Of a stretch of 64,000 nucleotides of DNA, positions 9,389 to 19,214 are shown in pieces. The DNA is from Alphaproteobacteria bacterium (lineage in GTDB: Bacteria > Pseudomonadota > Alphaproteobacteria > Sphingomonadales > Sphingomonadaceae): positions 1-64,000 of the forward strand of contig JAUIIG010000007.1 in assembly GCA_030431875.1 (NCBI GenBank), in the 5' to 3' direction. The notes below the pieces were generated by a model that was not told where the DNA came from, ran no database searches, and was given only the letters and a program-made list of their open reading frames with translations. How positions within the stretch are numbered: the stretch's first letter is position 1; each line of letters opens with the position of its first letter. The translations under genes and the position numbers were made by a program.

Positions 9389-9940
9389 TCAAAACGGGTC
9401 GCGCGACTGCTCGTCAAAGGGCCGGGTATCGGCAGGCTCGCTGCGATAGGGCGGGCGCTGCGGCAGCTTGCGCTCGCCTTTCCACGGCACCTGGTCTACT
9501 TCGGTCCAGGCATTCACCGTCAGCCGCAGGAACTTCCAACGCCCGTCTTCACGGATCAGCCGGTCATCGCGCGTGCCGATGCCGAAGACGAAATTGGTGC
9601 GGTAGTCGGCGTTCCACTGCAGGATCTGGAAGAAACAGCGCACCCGCGCGCCTTCAGGGTGAGGGTCCATGATGAACTGGCTCATCAGGTGCTGGCGGCC
9701 ATACCACCAGTGCTGGCGGTCGTACCACAGGCTGCGCAGGTTCTCGCGGATCGCGTCGTGCCCCTTTACCTTGCCTTGCCACAGGTGGTCGAACTCCGCT
9801 TCCCGCGCGAAGGTGGCGATGGCCTGCTCCTCGTCGGCCAGGTCGATGCCCCAGGCATAGCGGGCGTAGAGCTCCTCGATTTCTCCGCGGTCTTCCGCCG
9901 GCATGATTGCCGGAACGCCTTGGGGCCAGCACTCGGTCAT
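9389..9940 (-). CDS. SnoaL-like (NTF2-fold) protein
   Basis: A 183-residue protein with the NTF2/SnoaL layout: N-terminal helices (EEIEELYARYAWGIDLADEE-like start), then FDHLWQGKVKGHDAIRENL and a C-terminal sheet with FFQILQWNADYRTN. In such proteins the cone holds a small hydrophobic ligand. ATG 9940 is chosen over an upstream start because AGAGGA lies 8 bases before it. It is divergent from the carotenoid-oxygenase-like gene at 10035 with 94 bases between, suggesting shared control. Substrate unknown; it is one of at least seven such proteins in the cluster. Confidence 0.8.
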   Translation of the reverse strand: MTECWPQGVPAIMPAEDRGEIEELYARYAWGIDLADEEQAIATFAREAEFDHLWQGKVKGHDAIRENLRSLWYDRQHWWYGRQHLMSQFIMDPHPEGARVRCFFQILQWNADYRTNFVFGIGTRDDRLIREDGRWKFLRLTVNAWTEVDQVPWKGERKLPQRPPYRSEPADTRPFDEQSRDPF

Positions 9941-10034
9941 TCGCCTGTCCTCTGCATCAATTTGTCTCCCGTCAAATACCTGCTTGCCAAGCGGGCCTAG
10001 AACCATTTCAATCGGCGTAACACGGGAGAGAGCA

Positions 10035-11441
10035 ATGCCGGAAATTTTTCACACCTACGCCAGTTTTGGCCTGCAGGAGCGTATGCCCATGCGGTTCGAG
10101 GCAGACGTCTACGAATGCGAGGTGGAGGGGGAAATTCCGGCCGAACTGCAAGGCGCCTATTTCCGCACCGGGGGCGACCGGCAGTATCCCTCGCTGGAGG
10201 ATGACATCATCCTCAACGGCGATGGCATGGTCAGTGCCTTCTGGTTCGATGACGGCCACGTTTCCTTCCGCAACCGCTATGTCCAGACCGAGCGGCTGAA
10301 AGCCGAACGCGCCGCGCGGCGGCGGCTCTATGGCCACTATCGCAACAAGTACACTGACGATCCCAGCGTTTCCAACCTGCCCAACCGCGACAACACCGGC
10401 AACACCTATGCCTTTGAACATCATGGCGAATTGTTCATGCTGCGCGAGGACAGTCGGCCCTATCGCGTGGACATGGAAACGCTCGATACGCTCGGCGAAG
10501 GCCAGTGGGGGGAGCTGCGCTCCACCGCCCTGACCGCCCACCCGAAGATCGATCCGGTCACCGGCGAGTGGTGGTCCTACGGCGTCTTCGCCGGCGGCGA
10601 GCCGACCACCGACGCCAGCCTCCACGTGTTCGACAAGGACGGCAAGCTGGTGCGCGAACAGTGGTTCCACACCCCCTTCCCCGGCCTCGCCCACGACTGG
10701 GGCGTGACGCGCGAACACATCGTCCTGCCGATCATGCCGTTGGTCGCCAGTGAGGCGCTACTGCGGCAGGGCAAGCCCTACTACGAATACGACCCTGACC
10801 AGCCCGCCAAGTGGGGCGTCATGCCGCGCGATGGCGATCCCGCTACGGACATGCGCTGGTTCGACGTGCCGGGCGTGATGGGCCACGTGATGAATGCCTA
10901 TACCGATGGCGACAAGGTGGTGATCGACACGCCGATCAGCCCCGGCAACTGCTTCAGCTTCTTCGCCGACAAGAACGGGCGCTTCCCCGAAATGCCGGAG
11001 ACGATCACGCAGATCACCCGCATTGTCTTCGACCTGTCGAAGAGCGACGACGAAGCCGTTTCCATGCACCCCGTTGCGGGCGCGCTGGGGGACATGCCCA
11101 AGATCGACGACCGCTATGCCATGAGCAAGTATCGCACCGGCTATTTCGCCTTGCGCGCCTTCCCGCAGATGGGCGTGGGCCAGATCGACTGGGATAGCGG
11201 CGAGCTCAAGGTCTACGAACTGGAAGGCGCCGCTGCACAGGAGCCGGTGTTCATCCCCCGCTCGCCTGACGCCCCCGAAGGCGACGGGTTCGTCCTCACC
11301 GTGGTCGATCGCTTTGCCGACAAGACCACGGAACTGCATATCCTCGATGGCAACGACGTCAGCCGTCCTGCCATTGCCAAGATCAAACTGCCCTTTGCCA
11401 TGCCGATGGCTTTCCACGGCTGCTGGGTTCCTTCCCGATAA
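10035..11441 (+). CDS. Carotenoid oxygenase / lignostilbene dioxygenase family enzyme
   Basis: Non-haem iron dioxygenase that cleaves a central C=C bond; 468 residues, normal for the bacterial branch. The four iron-binding histidines of the seven-bladed propeller can be placed in TALTAHPKIDPVTGE, PGLAHDWGVT, MGHVMNAYTDGD and AFHGCWVP near the C-terminus. ATG 10035 follows GGGAGAG with good spacing. Family members use apocarotenoids or stilbenes; the surrounding aromatic catabolic genes favour a lignostilbene-like substrate, but that is inference. It is followed by a DksA-like gene after 14 bases. Confidence 0.9.
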   Translation: MPEIFHTYASFGLQERMPMRFEADVYECEVEGEIPAELQGAYFRTGGDRQYPSLEDDIILNGDGMVSAFWFDDGHVSFRNRYVQTERLKAERAARRRLYGHYRNKYTDDPSVSNLPNRDNTGNTYAFEHHGELFMLREDSRPYRVDMETLDTLGEGQWGELRSTALTAHPKIDPVTGEWWSYGVFAGGEPTTDASLHVFDKDGKLVREQWFHTPFPGLAHDWGVTREHIVLPIMPLVASEALLRQGKPYYEYDPDQPAKWGVMPRDGDPATDMRWFDVPGVMGHVMNAYTDGDKVVIDTPISPGNCFSFFADKNGRFPEMPETITQITRIVFDLSKSDDEAVSMHPVAGALGDMPKIDDRYAMSKYRTGYFALRAFPQMGVGQIDWDSGELKVYELEGAAAQEPVFIPRSPDAPEGDGFVLTVVDRFADKTTELHILDGNDVSRPAIAKIKLPFAMPMAFHGCWVPSR

Positions 11442-11455
11442 GAAAGACAAGAACG

Positions 11456-11779
11456 ATGACCGATATTGCCAAGGCCAAGGCTACTCTCGAAGCCCAGCTC
11501 ACCGAACTGGAAGGCCGCCTCGAGCGCATCCAGCGCGACCTCGACGAGCCGCACGATCCCGACAGCTCGGAACGCGCAGTGCAAATGGAGGACGACGACA
11601 GCCTCGATGGCCAGGCCCGCCTCGTCACCCGCGAAATCGCCTCGACCAAGCGCGCGCTCGACCGGATCGAGAAGGGCGAATACGGCTATTGCATGGAGTG
11701 CGGCGAAGAAATCCGCGACGGCCGCCTAGAGGCGCGTCCCGAATCCGCGCTGTGCATCAACTGCGCACGCAAGGGTTAG
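11456..11779 (+). CDS. TraR/DksA-type C4 zinc-finger protein
   Basis: A 107-residue DksA-like protein. The N-terminal two thirds form a charged coiled coil (about residues 5-70). The C-terminus has the C4 zinc finger, CMECGEEI followed by LCINCARKG. The DksA family binds the RNA polymerase secondary channel and alters initiation, often with ppGpp. This one is shorter than E. coli DksA (151 residues) and lacks its N-terminal extension. It lies 14 bases downstream of the dioxygenase gene, and its stop overlaps the stop of the convergent NTF2 gene. Confidence 0.88.
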   Translation: MTDIAKAKATLEAQLTELEGRLERIQRDLDEPHDPDSSERAVQMEDDDSLDGQARLVTREIASTKRALDRIEKGEYGYCMECGEEIRDGRLEARPESALCINCARKG

Positions 11780-12267
11780 TCGCCAACCTCAAGGTTGTCG
11801 GAAATCGTCTGAGAATGGCGGCGGATCACCTGCCAGCCATTGGCGCGGTGCACGAAAGTGTCGGTGAGGAAGAAGGCCTCGTCGATGATGCGCGCACCGT
11901 CGGCATCGACCTGCCAGGTACCGCTTAGCACCACGACTGCCGTATCGCCGGTCACTACGATATCGTGGACCTCGATATCGAAGGCAGCAAAATGCCAACT
12001 CCGCGTGTTCGCCATCCATGGCTCTCGCGGCACGATGAAGGGCGCTCCTTCATGGATCACCAGCCGAAACTCAGGGGCAACCAGAGCCTCGATGAAGTCG
12101 TAGTCGCCATCGAGGAAGGCCTGCCCCCACTGCTCTTCGAGCGCCAGCAATTCGCCCTGTTCGGAAGACAGCTCGCTTTCGACCACTGCTTCTGCCGGTT
12201 GCATCTGCGCGGCAGCAGGGGCGACCGGAACGGCAAGCAGGCTTGCGAGGATCAGTTGTCGAAGCAT
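11776..12267 (-). CDS. Secreted DUF4440/NTF2-like protein
   Basis: A 163-residue protein with a signal peptide (MLRQLILASLLAVPVAPA, cleavage after AAAQ) and one NTF2-like domain (ALEEQWGQAFLDGDYDFIEA, then FLTDTFVHRANGWQVIRRH), the DUF4440 pattern. ATG 12267 is selected because AAAGGAG lies 9 bases upstream. It is the last gene of a minus-strand run with the esterase, alcohol dehydrogenase and aldehyde dehydrogenase, so it probably binds or modifies a pathway compound in the periplasm. Its role is not known. Confidence 0.78.
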   Translation of the reverse strand: MLRQLILASLLAVPVAPAAAQMQPAEAVVESELSSEQGELLALEEQWGQAFLDGDYDFIEALVAPEFRLVIHEGAPFIVPREPWMANTRSWHFAAFDIEVHDIVVTGDTAVVVLSGTWQVDADGARIIDEAFFLTDTFVHRANGWQVIRRHSQTISDNLEVGD

Positions 12268-12284
12268 GACTTGTCTCCTTTGGT

Positions 12285-13148
12285 CTAGCCCGTCACGCGG
12301 CTGACAAAGCCCGCCACCATCCGTTCGATCTCGCGCTGGTCGCTGCCGATGCTCAGCGCGGGGCTGAGGTGGTTGTGGCCTGACAGCAGGTGCATGGCGG
12401 GCCATTCGCGCTTGGTGTCGAACCACTGCTGCACCAGCTGGGTCGCCTGTTGCTGGAAACCCAGCGGATCGAATTCCGCCACGCTGAACTGCATGGGCAC
12501 GGGCGAAGCCAGCAGCCCCGCGATGGCAGAGGCCGGCCCCCAGGCCTTGCGGTCCTCACCATAGTAGGCGCGGCCCATGGAGTTATCCTCGGCTGTGGTG
12601 GTGTCGTAGACGCCGCTCATGAAGACAGCGCCTGCCAGGCCCTCTGCATGGTCGCGCGCATGGGCGAGGTAGTTGGCAGTGTGGGCCGCACCGGCGCTCT
12701 GGCCCGACAGCACGATCTTGTCCGGATCGCCGCCGTACTGTTCGGCATTGGCGCGCAGCCAGTCGACCATCAGGCGCAGGTCCTCGACGCCGCTGGGGAA
12801 CTTGTTGTCCGGGGCCAGCCGGTAAGTGGCCGTGACGCCCAGCCAACCCTGTCGCGCCGCAAAGTCGCCGAGATTGGAATAGAACGGCGAGCCTTCGGTG
12901 TGCTTGTCGCCCATCATGAAGCCGCCGCCGTGGAGGAAGACGAAGACCGGCGCGCCATGGATGCCGTCGCGGCGGAACAGGTCCAGCCGGTGGCGCGGGT
13001 CCTCACCGTACTGGAAGTCGCGCGTGACCACGGTGCGCGGGTCGAGCCCGTGGTTCATTTCGGCGAACAGGCGCTGGGTGCCGCCGAGCATGTCGGGCGA
13101 AAGATCGCGGCCAAGGCTGGCCAGCGTTGCGCGGATTTCGGGGGTCAT
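12285..13148 (-). CDS. Alpha/beta-hydrolase, HSL-type carboxylesterase
   Basis: A 287-residue serine esterase. The oxyanion-hole motif is HGGGFMMGD, the nucleophile elbow GQSAGAAHT, the acid EFDPLG, and the catalytic His lies in SGHNHLSPA. This arrangement is that of the hormone-sensitive-lipase-like carboxylesterases. The start at 13148 overlaps the stop of the upstream alcohol dehydrogenase (ATGA). It is cytoplasmic (no signal peptide). It could hydrolyse aryl esters, including esters produced by a Baeyer-Villiger monooxygenase such as the one at 52040, but that link is inference. Confidence 0.9.
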   Translation of the reverse strand: MTPEIRATLASLGRDLSPDMLGGTQRLFAEMNHGLDPRTVVTRDFQYGEDPRHRLDLFRRDGIHGAPVFVFLHGGGFMMGDKHTEGSPFYSNLGDFAARQGWLGVTATYRLAPDNKFPSGVEDLRLMVDWLRANAEQYGGDPDKIVLSGQSAGAAHTANYLAHARDHAEGLAGAVFMSGVYDTTTAEDNSMGRAYYGEDRKAWGPASAIAGLLASPVPMQFSVAEFDPLGFQQQATQLVQQWFDTKREWPAMHLLSGHNHLSPALSIGSDQREIERMVAGFVSRVTG

Positions 13149-14257
13149 GCGGGCTGCTCCATCAGCAGGACGGGCTTGATCGTCGCGCCCGAATGGGCAT
13201 CGGCCCAGGCGCGCTCGATCTCGGCGAAGGGATAGAATGACAGCATCTTGTCGAAGGGCAAGCGGCCCTGCTGCCACCATTCGGCAAGCTGCGGCAGGAA
13301 GGTCTGCGGGTTGGCGTCACCACCCAGGATACCGCGCAACTGCCGCCCGCCTGCCAGCATGGCGAACATCTGCGGCTTCCACGGCCCCTCGGCATCGGGC
13401 AGCGGCGCGGCGACGAAACCGGCGGTGCCGTTCATCGCCAGCACTTCCAGCCCCAGCGTGTGCACCGCGCCGACATTGGTGGTGTTGAAGGTGTAGTTCA
13501 GCCCGCGACCGGTGACCTCGCGCAAGGCATCCTTCAGGTCCGCCTGGTCCCCGCGGAAGCAATGGGTTGCACCCAGTTCCCGCGCCAGTTCCAGCCGCTC
13601 GTCGGACAGGTCGACCGCGACGATCTGCTCAGCGCCGGCGATCTTCGCGCCCATGATGGCGGACAGGCCGACACCGCCAGTGCCGAGCACGGCAATGGAC
13701 TCGCCCGGCTGTACCTTGAGCGCTTCGATCACGCCGCCCGCGCCGGTGATGACGCCGCAAGCCAGCGGGCCGAGCTTCTCGAGCGGCAGGCTCTTGTCCA
13801 TCTTCACCGCAGTACGCTGCGGGATAATCGAGTGGCTGGCGAAGCTCGACTGGCCGAAGAAGTGCGAGTGCACGCAGGTGTCCCCGTCGCTGAGCGCGGT
13901 GGAGCCATCCATGCGCTTCCCGCCGAAGCACAGCGGCATGGCAAGGTCGCAATAGGTCGGGCGGCCCGCGAGGCACGATGGGCAACGCCCGCAGGAACTG
14001 CCCGACAGCACCACGTGGTCGCCCACGGCGAAGTCCGTAACACCCTCGCCCAGTTCCTCCACCACGCCTGCACCTTCGTGGCCCAGCACGATGGGTTGCG
14101 GGCTATGGCGACCGGGGTGTTCATGCAGGTCGGTGTGGCAGATGCCGGTGGCGACCAGCCGTACGCGCATTTCGCCAGCGCGGGGCGCTTCCTGTTCGAG
14201 TTCGACAATCTCGGGTGCGGTTCCGCCGTGACCGGAAAGGGCTGCGGTGATCTTCAC
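13145..14257 (-). CDS. Zinc-dependent alcohol dehydrogenase (MDR family)
   Basis: Medium-chain dehydrogenase of 370 residues. Catalytic zinc ligands are in [12 protein letters not shown] and GHEGAG, the four-Cys structural zinc lobe is [15 protein letters not shown], and the NAD site is [14 protein letters not shown]. It resembles aryl-alcohol dehydrogenases. The GTG start at 14257 overlaps the stop of the upstream aldehyde dehydrogenase (GTGA). With that enzyme it would take an alcohol through an aldehyde to an acid. Substrate not determined by sequence; an aromatic alcohol is likely from context. Confidence 0.92.
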   Translation of the reverse strand: MKITAALSGHGGTAPEIVELEQEAPRAGEMRVRLVATGICHTDLHEHPGRHSPQPIVLGHEGAGVVEELGEGVTDFAVGDHVVLSGSSCGRCPSCLAGRPTYCDLAMPLCFGGKRMDGSTALSDGDTCVHSHFFGQSSFASHSIIPQRTAVKMDKSLPLEKLGPLACGVITGAGGVIEALKVQPGESIAVLGTGGVGLSAIMGAKIAGAEQIVAVDLSDERLELARELGATHCFRGDQADLKDALREVTGRGLNYTFNTTNVGAVHTLGLEVLAMNGTAGFVAAPLPDAEGPWKPQMFAMLAGGRQLRGILGGDANPQTFLPQLAEWWQQGRLPFDKMLSFYPFAEIERAWADAHSGATIKPVLLMEQPA

Positions 14258-15693
14258 TGGCCTTCTCCCAGATGGTGGTCGTTGCGGATATCGGCAGGTG
14301 CGCCGGTCTGGGTCAGCAGGCTCTTGCGGCGCAGGAAGCGGCGCAGGCTCTCCGGCCCGATGCGCGGCGCGCCGTAGCCGGACCAGCCGAAGCTGTCCGA
14401 GCCGAAGGTGCGCAACTTGGCGAAGGTGAGGAAGGTATCCTGCAGGAAGATCCCTCCCGCATTGATCCGCCGGCCGATCCGCTCGGCCTCTTCGGCAGTG
14501 CCAGCGATCACGCTGGCGGTCAGGCCGAACTCGGTGTCGTTGGCGAGGCGCACGGCCTCGTCCTCGTCGGCATAGGCCATGACGGGAATACAGGGACCGA
14601 AGGTCTCGTCCTGCATGATCGCCATGTCGTGGGTGACGCCCGTCAGGATGGTGGGGCGCATGTAGCGCCCGCCGCCCAACTCCTCGATCTCGCCGCCGGT
14701 GACGACCGTCGCGCCCTTGGCCACGGCATCGGCAATGTGGCCGGCGACGATATCCGCCTGCGGGCCGTGGGTGAAGGGGCCGATGTGGCCAGCGCGCGGG
14801 TTGTCGGAGTTAAGACGAACCTCGGCGGCCTTCTCCACCAGCCTGGCGACGAAGGCATCGTGGACGCTCTGGTGCACATAGACCCGCTCGACCGAGTAGC
14901 AGACCTGCCCGGTGGCATAGACCGCCCCGCGCAGGACGGCGGTCGCCGCACGGTCGAGGTCGGCTGTTTCGGTGACAACGCAAGGATCCTTGCCGCCCAG
15001 TTCGAGGTTGCAGGGGATCAGCCGCTCGGCGCAGGCGACCGCGACCTTGCGGCCCGTCGGCACCGAACCGGTGAAGCAGATCGTGTCGGCATGTTCGATC
15101 ACCGCCTGCCCCACGTCGCCAGCGCCCGCGACATAGTCGAAGACGGCGGCCAGTTCAGGCACTTCGGCGACGGTTTCGAAGAGCGCCTCGATCACGCGGG
15201 GCGTGACCTCGGAGGGCTTGAGCAGCACCGAAGAACCTGCAAACAGCGCCGGGATGGCGTCGAGCAGCGCGAGCATCAGCGGGGCGTTCCACGGGCTGAT
15301 GACGCCGACCAGCGGATAGGCCACCACCTGGCTCTGCACCCGCACCGTCGGCATGGAGGTGGACATGGAGTCCCACTCGAAGCTGGCGAAGGCCTTGGGC
15401 GCATCTTCCAGCCAGCCGCCGATATTGCCCATGGTTATGAAGCCCTGGATATAGCTGGTGTGGCACCCGCCGGTATCGTGGGCATCGGCCTCGCCGATTG
15501 CCGCAGCCTTGGCCTTCACTGCGCCCAGCCAGCGCGCCATCACCGCGCAGCGCCCGCCAACACCCATCGCTTCCCACGCCGGTTGCGCCGCCTTGAGCGC
15601 GGCCGCCTTGGCCGCGACCTCCGCACGGGTGGCTGGCGTGATGGCGTGATCCGGCTGGCCCGTGCGCGGATTGATGACGGCTAGCTGTTCCAA
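14254..15693 (-). CDS. NAD(P)-dependent aldehyde dehydrogenase
   Basis: A 479-residue ALDH-superfamily enzyme. The cofactor and active-site segments are visible: CFTGSVPTGRKVAVAC, ELGGKDPCVV with the catalytic Glu, and ATGQVCYSVERVYVH with the nucleophilic Cys. The start is TTG at 15693, supported by GGGGAGA about 8 bases upstream. It heads or lies within the minus-strand run aldh-adh-esterase-NTF2. In the context of lignin-type aromatics a vanillin or cinnamaldehyde-type substrate is plausible but not shown. Confidence 0.92.
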   Translation of the reverse strand: MEQLAVINPRTGQPDHAITPATRAEVAAKAAALKAAQPAWEAMGVGGRCAVMARWLGAVKAKAAAIGEADAHDTGGCHTSYIQGFITMGNIGGWLEDAPKAFASFEWDSMSTSMPTVRVQSQVVAYPLVGVISPWNAPLMLALLDAIPALFAGSSVLLKPSEVTPRVIEALFETVAEVPELAAVFDYVAGAGDVGQAVIEHADTICFTGSVPTGRKVAVACAERLIPCNLELGGKDPCVVTETADLDRAATAVLRGAVYATGQVCYSVERVYVHQSVHDAFVARLVEKAAEVRLNSDNPRAGHIGPFTHGPQADIVAGHIADAVAKGATVVTGGEIEELGGGRYMRPTILTGVTHDMAIMQDETFGPCIPVMAYADEDEAVRLANDTEFGLTASVIAGTAEEAERIGRRINAGGIFLQDTFLTFAKLRTFGSDSFGWSGYGAPRIGPESLRRFLRRKSLLTQTGAPADIRNDHHLGEGQ

Positions 15694-15719
15694 TTACGTC
15701 TCCCCAATGAGCCGGTAGC

Positions 15720-16307
15720 CTAGTCGCTGTCCGGCGGCCCAAACCTGTTTTCCGCCGGTTGCGACGGCATCGCGAGCAATATTGCCAGCCCCAGCAATGC
15801 CAGCAGGTATAGCGCATTGCTGAGAAAGATCAGGCCAAAGTCGGAAAAGTCCGGCTCACTCGAGGCGAAGAACTGCGGCATCTTCACCGTGCTGAAGACG
15901 ATAAACGGCAGCGGCAACATGCCCCACCAACCTCGCCTTCCAGTATCGTGAAGGCGGCGACAAACTGCCGCGGCAAGCAAGATGCAGGCCGCCGCGAAAG
16001 CCACAGCAGTGATCCCCATCATCAAGGACATGTCCGGCATCAGCTCCGGGTGATGGCCTTGGACCGTGACCGAATAGTGGCCGGGTCCGCTGCGAATCGA
16101 ACCCTGGTCCGGATTGGCTCGCACGAACTCTTCCATCCGCTCGACACTGGCCTGCATCTCAGGAAGCGTCGCCGCAATCATGATTATCACGCTCAGACCG
16201 ATAACGAGGCCCGCATAGGGCCAGAAACTCTCGCGACGCTCCCTACCGCTGAACTGCGCCAACCGCCGAAAGTTGCCGAAGAGCGAGCCCACGTTCCTAG
16301 CCGTCAA
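15720..16307 (-). CDS. DUF805 family membrane protein
   Basis: A 195-residue inner-membrane protein with the DUF805 start (LAQFSGRERRESFWPYAGLV), four hydrophobic segments, and the signature RRLHDTGRRGWW in the middle. Function of the family is unknown. The start is taken as TTG at 16307, overlapping the stop of the TonB receptor (TTGA); a GTG 15 bases further in is an alternative. It continues the minus-strand run toward the aldehyde dehydrogenase, 26 bases downstream. Confidence 0.82.
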   Translation of the reverse strand: MTARNVGSLFGNFRRLAQFSGRERRESFWPYAGLVIGLSVIIMIAATLPEMQASVERMEEFVRANPDQGSIRSGPGHYSVTVQGHHPELMPDMSLMMGITAVAFAAACILLAAAVCRRLHDTGRRGWWGMLPLPFIVFSTVKMPQFFASSEPDFSDFGLIFLSNALYLLALLGLAILLAMPSQPAENRFGPPDSD

Positions 16308-18526
16308 TAGCCCCAGCGCAGGCCGATCCAGCCGGTCAGCGGCGTGCCGATATCCATCGATCCGCCCTGGTTGCGGGTGATGATCACCTCGTCGAACAGG
16401 TTCTCTACCCGGCCGATCAGCGACAGGTTGCTCACCAGCGGCACCTGCGCGAACAGGTCCACCGTGGTGGCAGCGGGCAGGACGTCGCTTTCCTGGTCGT
16501 CCTCGAACTGGTCGGACACGTGGCGCAGCGTGGCCGACAGCCGTCCGCCGTCCATGAAGTTCCAGCTGGCCGTCAGGCTGGCGGCAAGGTCCGGCGTCTG
16601 CGAGGGGCGGTTGCCATCCAGCGGCGCAGCGAAACCCGTGCCGACCACTTCGGCATCGACTGCGACCAGCGAACCGTCGAGGCGGAAGTCGCCCATGTCG
16701 AAGCCCATGATGACTTCCACACCCTGCGCGTCGATCGCATCGAGGTTGCGGCGCTGGCGCAGGTTGGTGCCGATGGTGACGTTGGCAATGGCGTCTTCCA
16801 CCTTGTTGTCAAAGTAGGTCAGCGACAGGTCGAACACCTCGAAATCGAAGTCCGCGCCCAGTTCCCAGCCTTCCAGCTTTTCGGGCAGCAGGGCCTCGTT
16901 GGCCTGGGTCACCACGGGGAAGACCACAAAGGGCCGGTACAGTTCGTTGAGCGTGGGCAGGCGGAAGCCGGTGTAGGTGGCTGCGCGCAGGGTCACGGCA
17001 TCGCTCACGTCGAACAGCGCGCCTGCACGCCAGCTGACTTCCCAGTCGCTGCGGTCGGGATAGGTGTTGTCGGTCACCAGCACGCCCGAGCCATTGAAGG
17101 CCTGGTAGTAGCCATTACGGATCGTGTAGCGGTCCGCGCGGAGGCCGCCGGTCAGGGTGACCGCGCCGATCTCCCAGTCGTGTTCGGCAAACAGGCCGAG
17201 GTCGGTATTCACACCGCCGGCGAAGCGTTCCTCGGTCAGGTTGCCGCTGAAGGCGGAATAGGCGTCCTCGAACAGGTCGCCCTCGCTGCGCCGGAAGTCC
17301 GCGCCGAAGCGCAGGGTATGGTCTTCACCCAGCGGCGGGCGGATCTCCAGCTTGCCGCCGAAGCCTTCCGCCGGGGTGTCCTTCTGGTCCAGAACACGCA
17401 CGAAGCGAGTGGAGGAAATCACGACATTGGTGAAGTTGCGCCATTGGCCATAGGCAAGCGCGTCGACTTCCCACGGGCCGCGGGTGACGAGGCGGAGCGA
17501 GACGTCCTGGCCTTCGATGGAATTGTCCGCCCCGTCGAAACGCAGGGTGCGGTTATCCTCGAAAGCGAGCACGCGGGCCTGCACTTCGACATCCTCGCCC
17601 AGCTGTTGCACCAGCCGCCCACCGGCAGACCAGCTTTCGTAATTGGCGCGGCTGGTGGCAGCCACACGGTCCGCTTCGGGCGTGGTGAAGAAGCCGTCGC
17701 CGCGATCCCAGCGGCCATGGACCACGGCATAGCCGCCGTCCCACTGCGGCGCGGCACTGGCGGCCACTTCGGTATCGCCGCGATCGTTGACGAGGCCATA
17801 GGCGTTGAAGGTCTCGAGATCCTGCGAGGTCACGCTTTCCAGCTCGATAGTCCCGGCCAGTGCGCCGCCGCCGAAGGGCCCGGAGCCGCCGCCGCGCGTG
17901 ACGCGGGCGCGGGCAAGGCGCGAGGGATCTACGGCGCTGAAGGGGATATAGCCGAAGAACGGATCGCCCATCGGCACGCCGTCCAGCAGCACCAGCGCGC
18001 GGCTGGAGGCATTGCCACCCAGCGCGCGCAAGGTGGCGCCCTGCGCCGAAGGGTTGGCCGAGCGGCTGTCCGAGCGACGGAACTGCTGGAACCCGGCGAC
18101 GTTCTGCAGCGCGTCCTCAAGCCGTCCAGATCCGCTGGAGGTGATCGCCTCGCGGTCAATGGTGACGGTGGAATAGGCTGGCGTTCCCGGCGTTTCGGGC
18201 AGGCCTTCGCCGAGGACATAGATCACAAACTCGTCAGCAGACACGATGTCTATTGGCTGTCCGGGGAGGCGCGAACGATCATCGCCCTGGCCAAGGTGGC
18301 AATCGTCGATGCCCGCCTGCTCTTCGGGCAACGAAGGACACGTCGGCGCGCGCTGCACCCTGGTGAGATTTCCCGACACATCGGGGGCCTCCGGACGGAT
18401 GGCCTCATGCTGCGGCCGCCCTGCCGTCACATAGCGGCAATCGGCACATGTTTCGCCTTCATCCTGTGCGTAGGAAGGCGTGGCGATCAGCAGGCTGGCG
18501 GCGCTGGCGAGCAGCAGGTTTTTCAT
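16304..18526 (-). CDS. TonB-dependent outer-membrane receptor
   Basis: A 740-residue ligand-gated beta-barrel transporter. A signal peptide is visible (MKNLLLASAASLLIATPSYA), then a plug domain with the typical GSGRLEDALQNVAGFQQF and GGSGPFGGGALAGTIEL, then about 22 barrel strands ending in an aromatic C-terminus (GWIGLRWGY). An in-frame ATG 12 bases upstream (18538) is an alternative start. The plug has an unusual Cys-containing N-terminal extension (ETCADCRYVTAG) before the TonB-box region. Its place at the head of the aldehyde/alcohol dehydrogenase run suggests import of the aromatic substrate. Confidence 0.93.
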   Translation of the reverse strand: MKNLLLASAASLLIATPSYAQDEGETCADCRYVTAGRPQHEAIRPEAPDVSGNLTRVQRAPTCPSLPEEQAGIDDCHLGQGDDRSRLPGQPIDIVSADEFVIYVLGEGLPETPGTPAYSTVTIDREAITSSGSGRLEDALQNVAGFQQFRRSDSRSANPSAQGATLRALGGNASSRALVLLDGVPMGDPFFGYIPFSAVDPSRLARARVTRGGGSGPFGGGALAGTIELESVTSQDLETFNAYGLVNDRGDTEVAASAAPQWDGGYAVVHGRWDRGDGFFTTPEADRVAATSRANYESWSAGGRLVQQLGEDVEVQARVLAFEDNRTLRFDGADNSIEGQDVSLRLVTRGPWEVDALAYGQWRNFTNVVISSTRFVRVLDQKDTPAEGFGGKLEIRPPLGEDHTLRFGADFRRSEGDLFEDAYSAFSGNLTEERFAGGVNTDLGLFAEHDWEIGAVTLTGGLRADRYTIRNGYYQAFNGSGVLVTDNTYPDRSDWEVSWRAGALFDVSDAVTLRAATYTGFRLPTLNELYRPFVVFPVVTQANEALLPEKLEGWELGADFDFEVFDLSLTYFDNKVEDAIANVTIGTNLRQRRNLDAIDAQGVEVIMGFDMGDFRLDGSLVAVDAEVVGTGFAAPLDGNRPSQTPDLAASLTASWNFMDGGRLSATLRHVSDQFEDDQESDVLPAATTVDLFAQVPLVSNLSLIGRVENLFDEVIITRNQGGSMDIGTPLTGWIGLRWGY

Positions 18527-18647
18527 CGTTTCGGGCATCCGTGCACTTGGGCAGATTGATTTTGTCCGGCTCTCTAGCGGTCAATTGTTGCCGCGTCACC
18601 CCGCCTTTGGCACTAAGGCGGTCGGAGAGACGGATCGGGAGGGTTTC

Positions 18648-19214
18648 ATGCGCATGATTCTGGCAGGCATTGCTGCCATTTTGCTGACAGCTTGCGGCGG
18701 CGATGCCGCAGATGACGCGGCGGGGGAAACCTCTGCTCCGGCGGCCAGCGCCATCCCGCCCCTCGCGCCCGAACTGCCGCAGGATCACGCGGCCCTGATC
18801 GCCAGCGACGATCCGCAGCTGCAGGCGAACAAGCAGCTGGTCTACGACATGTACCGGATCGTGCTGCAGGCAGGCCTGGCAGACCGCGCCGGAGAGTTCA
18901 TCCGGGAGGACTACATCCAGCACAATCCCAATGCCGACCAGGGCTTGGCAGGCGTGCAGGAATATATCCGCAACACCCGGCCCGAACGCGAGATCGAGGA
19001 CCGGCTCGAACTGCCGCTGATCCACATCATGGCGGAAGGCGATTACGTCACCCTGGCTTTCCTGCGCGAGGCAGAAGATGCCGATGGCAACACCTATTAC
19101 ACGACCTGGTTCGACCTCTTCCGCATCGAGGACGGCAAGATCGCCGAGCACTGGGACCCGATGCTGCGTACCGACGCCCAGATCGACCCCAACGACCAGC
19201 GGCTGGACGATTGA
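18648..19214 (+). CDS. SnoaL-like lipoprotein
   Basis: A 188-residue lipoprotein: signal peptide MRMILAGIAAILLTAC with the lipobox LLTAC, a short Ala/Pro linker, then a SnoaL-type domain (VYDMYRIVLQAGLADRAGEF, DYIQHNPNADQGLAGVQEYI, KIAEHWDPM). The domain matches the SnoaL-like aldol-condensation group. ATG 18648 follows GGGAGGG. It is divergent from the TonB receptor and its stop overlaps the next gene by TTGA. It would be membrane-anchored facing the periplasm. Confidence 0.85.
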   Translation: MRMILAGIAAILLTACGGDAADDAAGETSAPAASAIPPLAPELPQDHAALIASDDPQLQANKQLVYDMYRIVLQAGLADRAGEFIREDYIQHNPNADQGLAGVQEYIRNTRPEREIEDRLELPLIHIMAEGDYVTLAFLREAEDADGNTYYTTWFDLFRIEDGKIAEHWDPMLRTDAQIDPNDQRLDD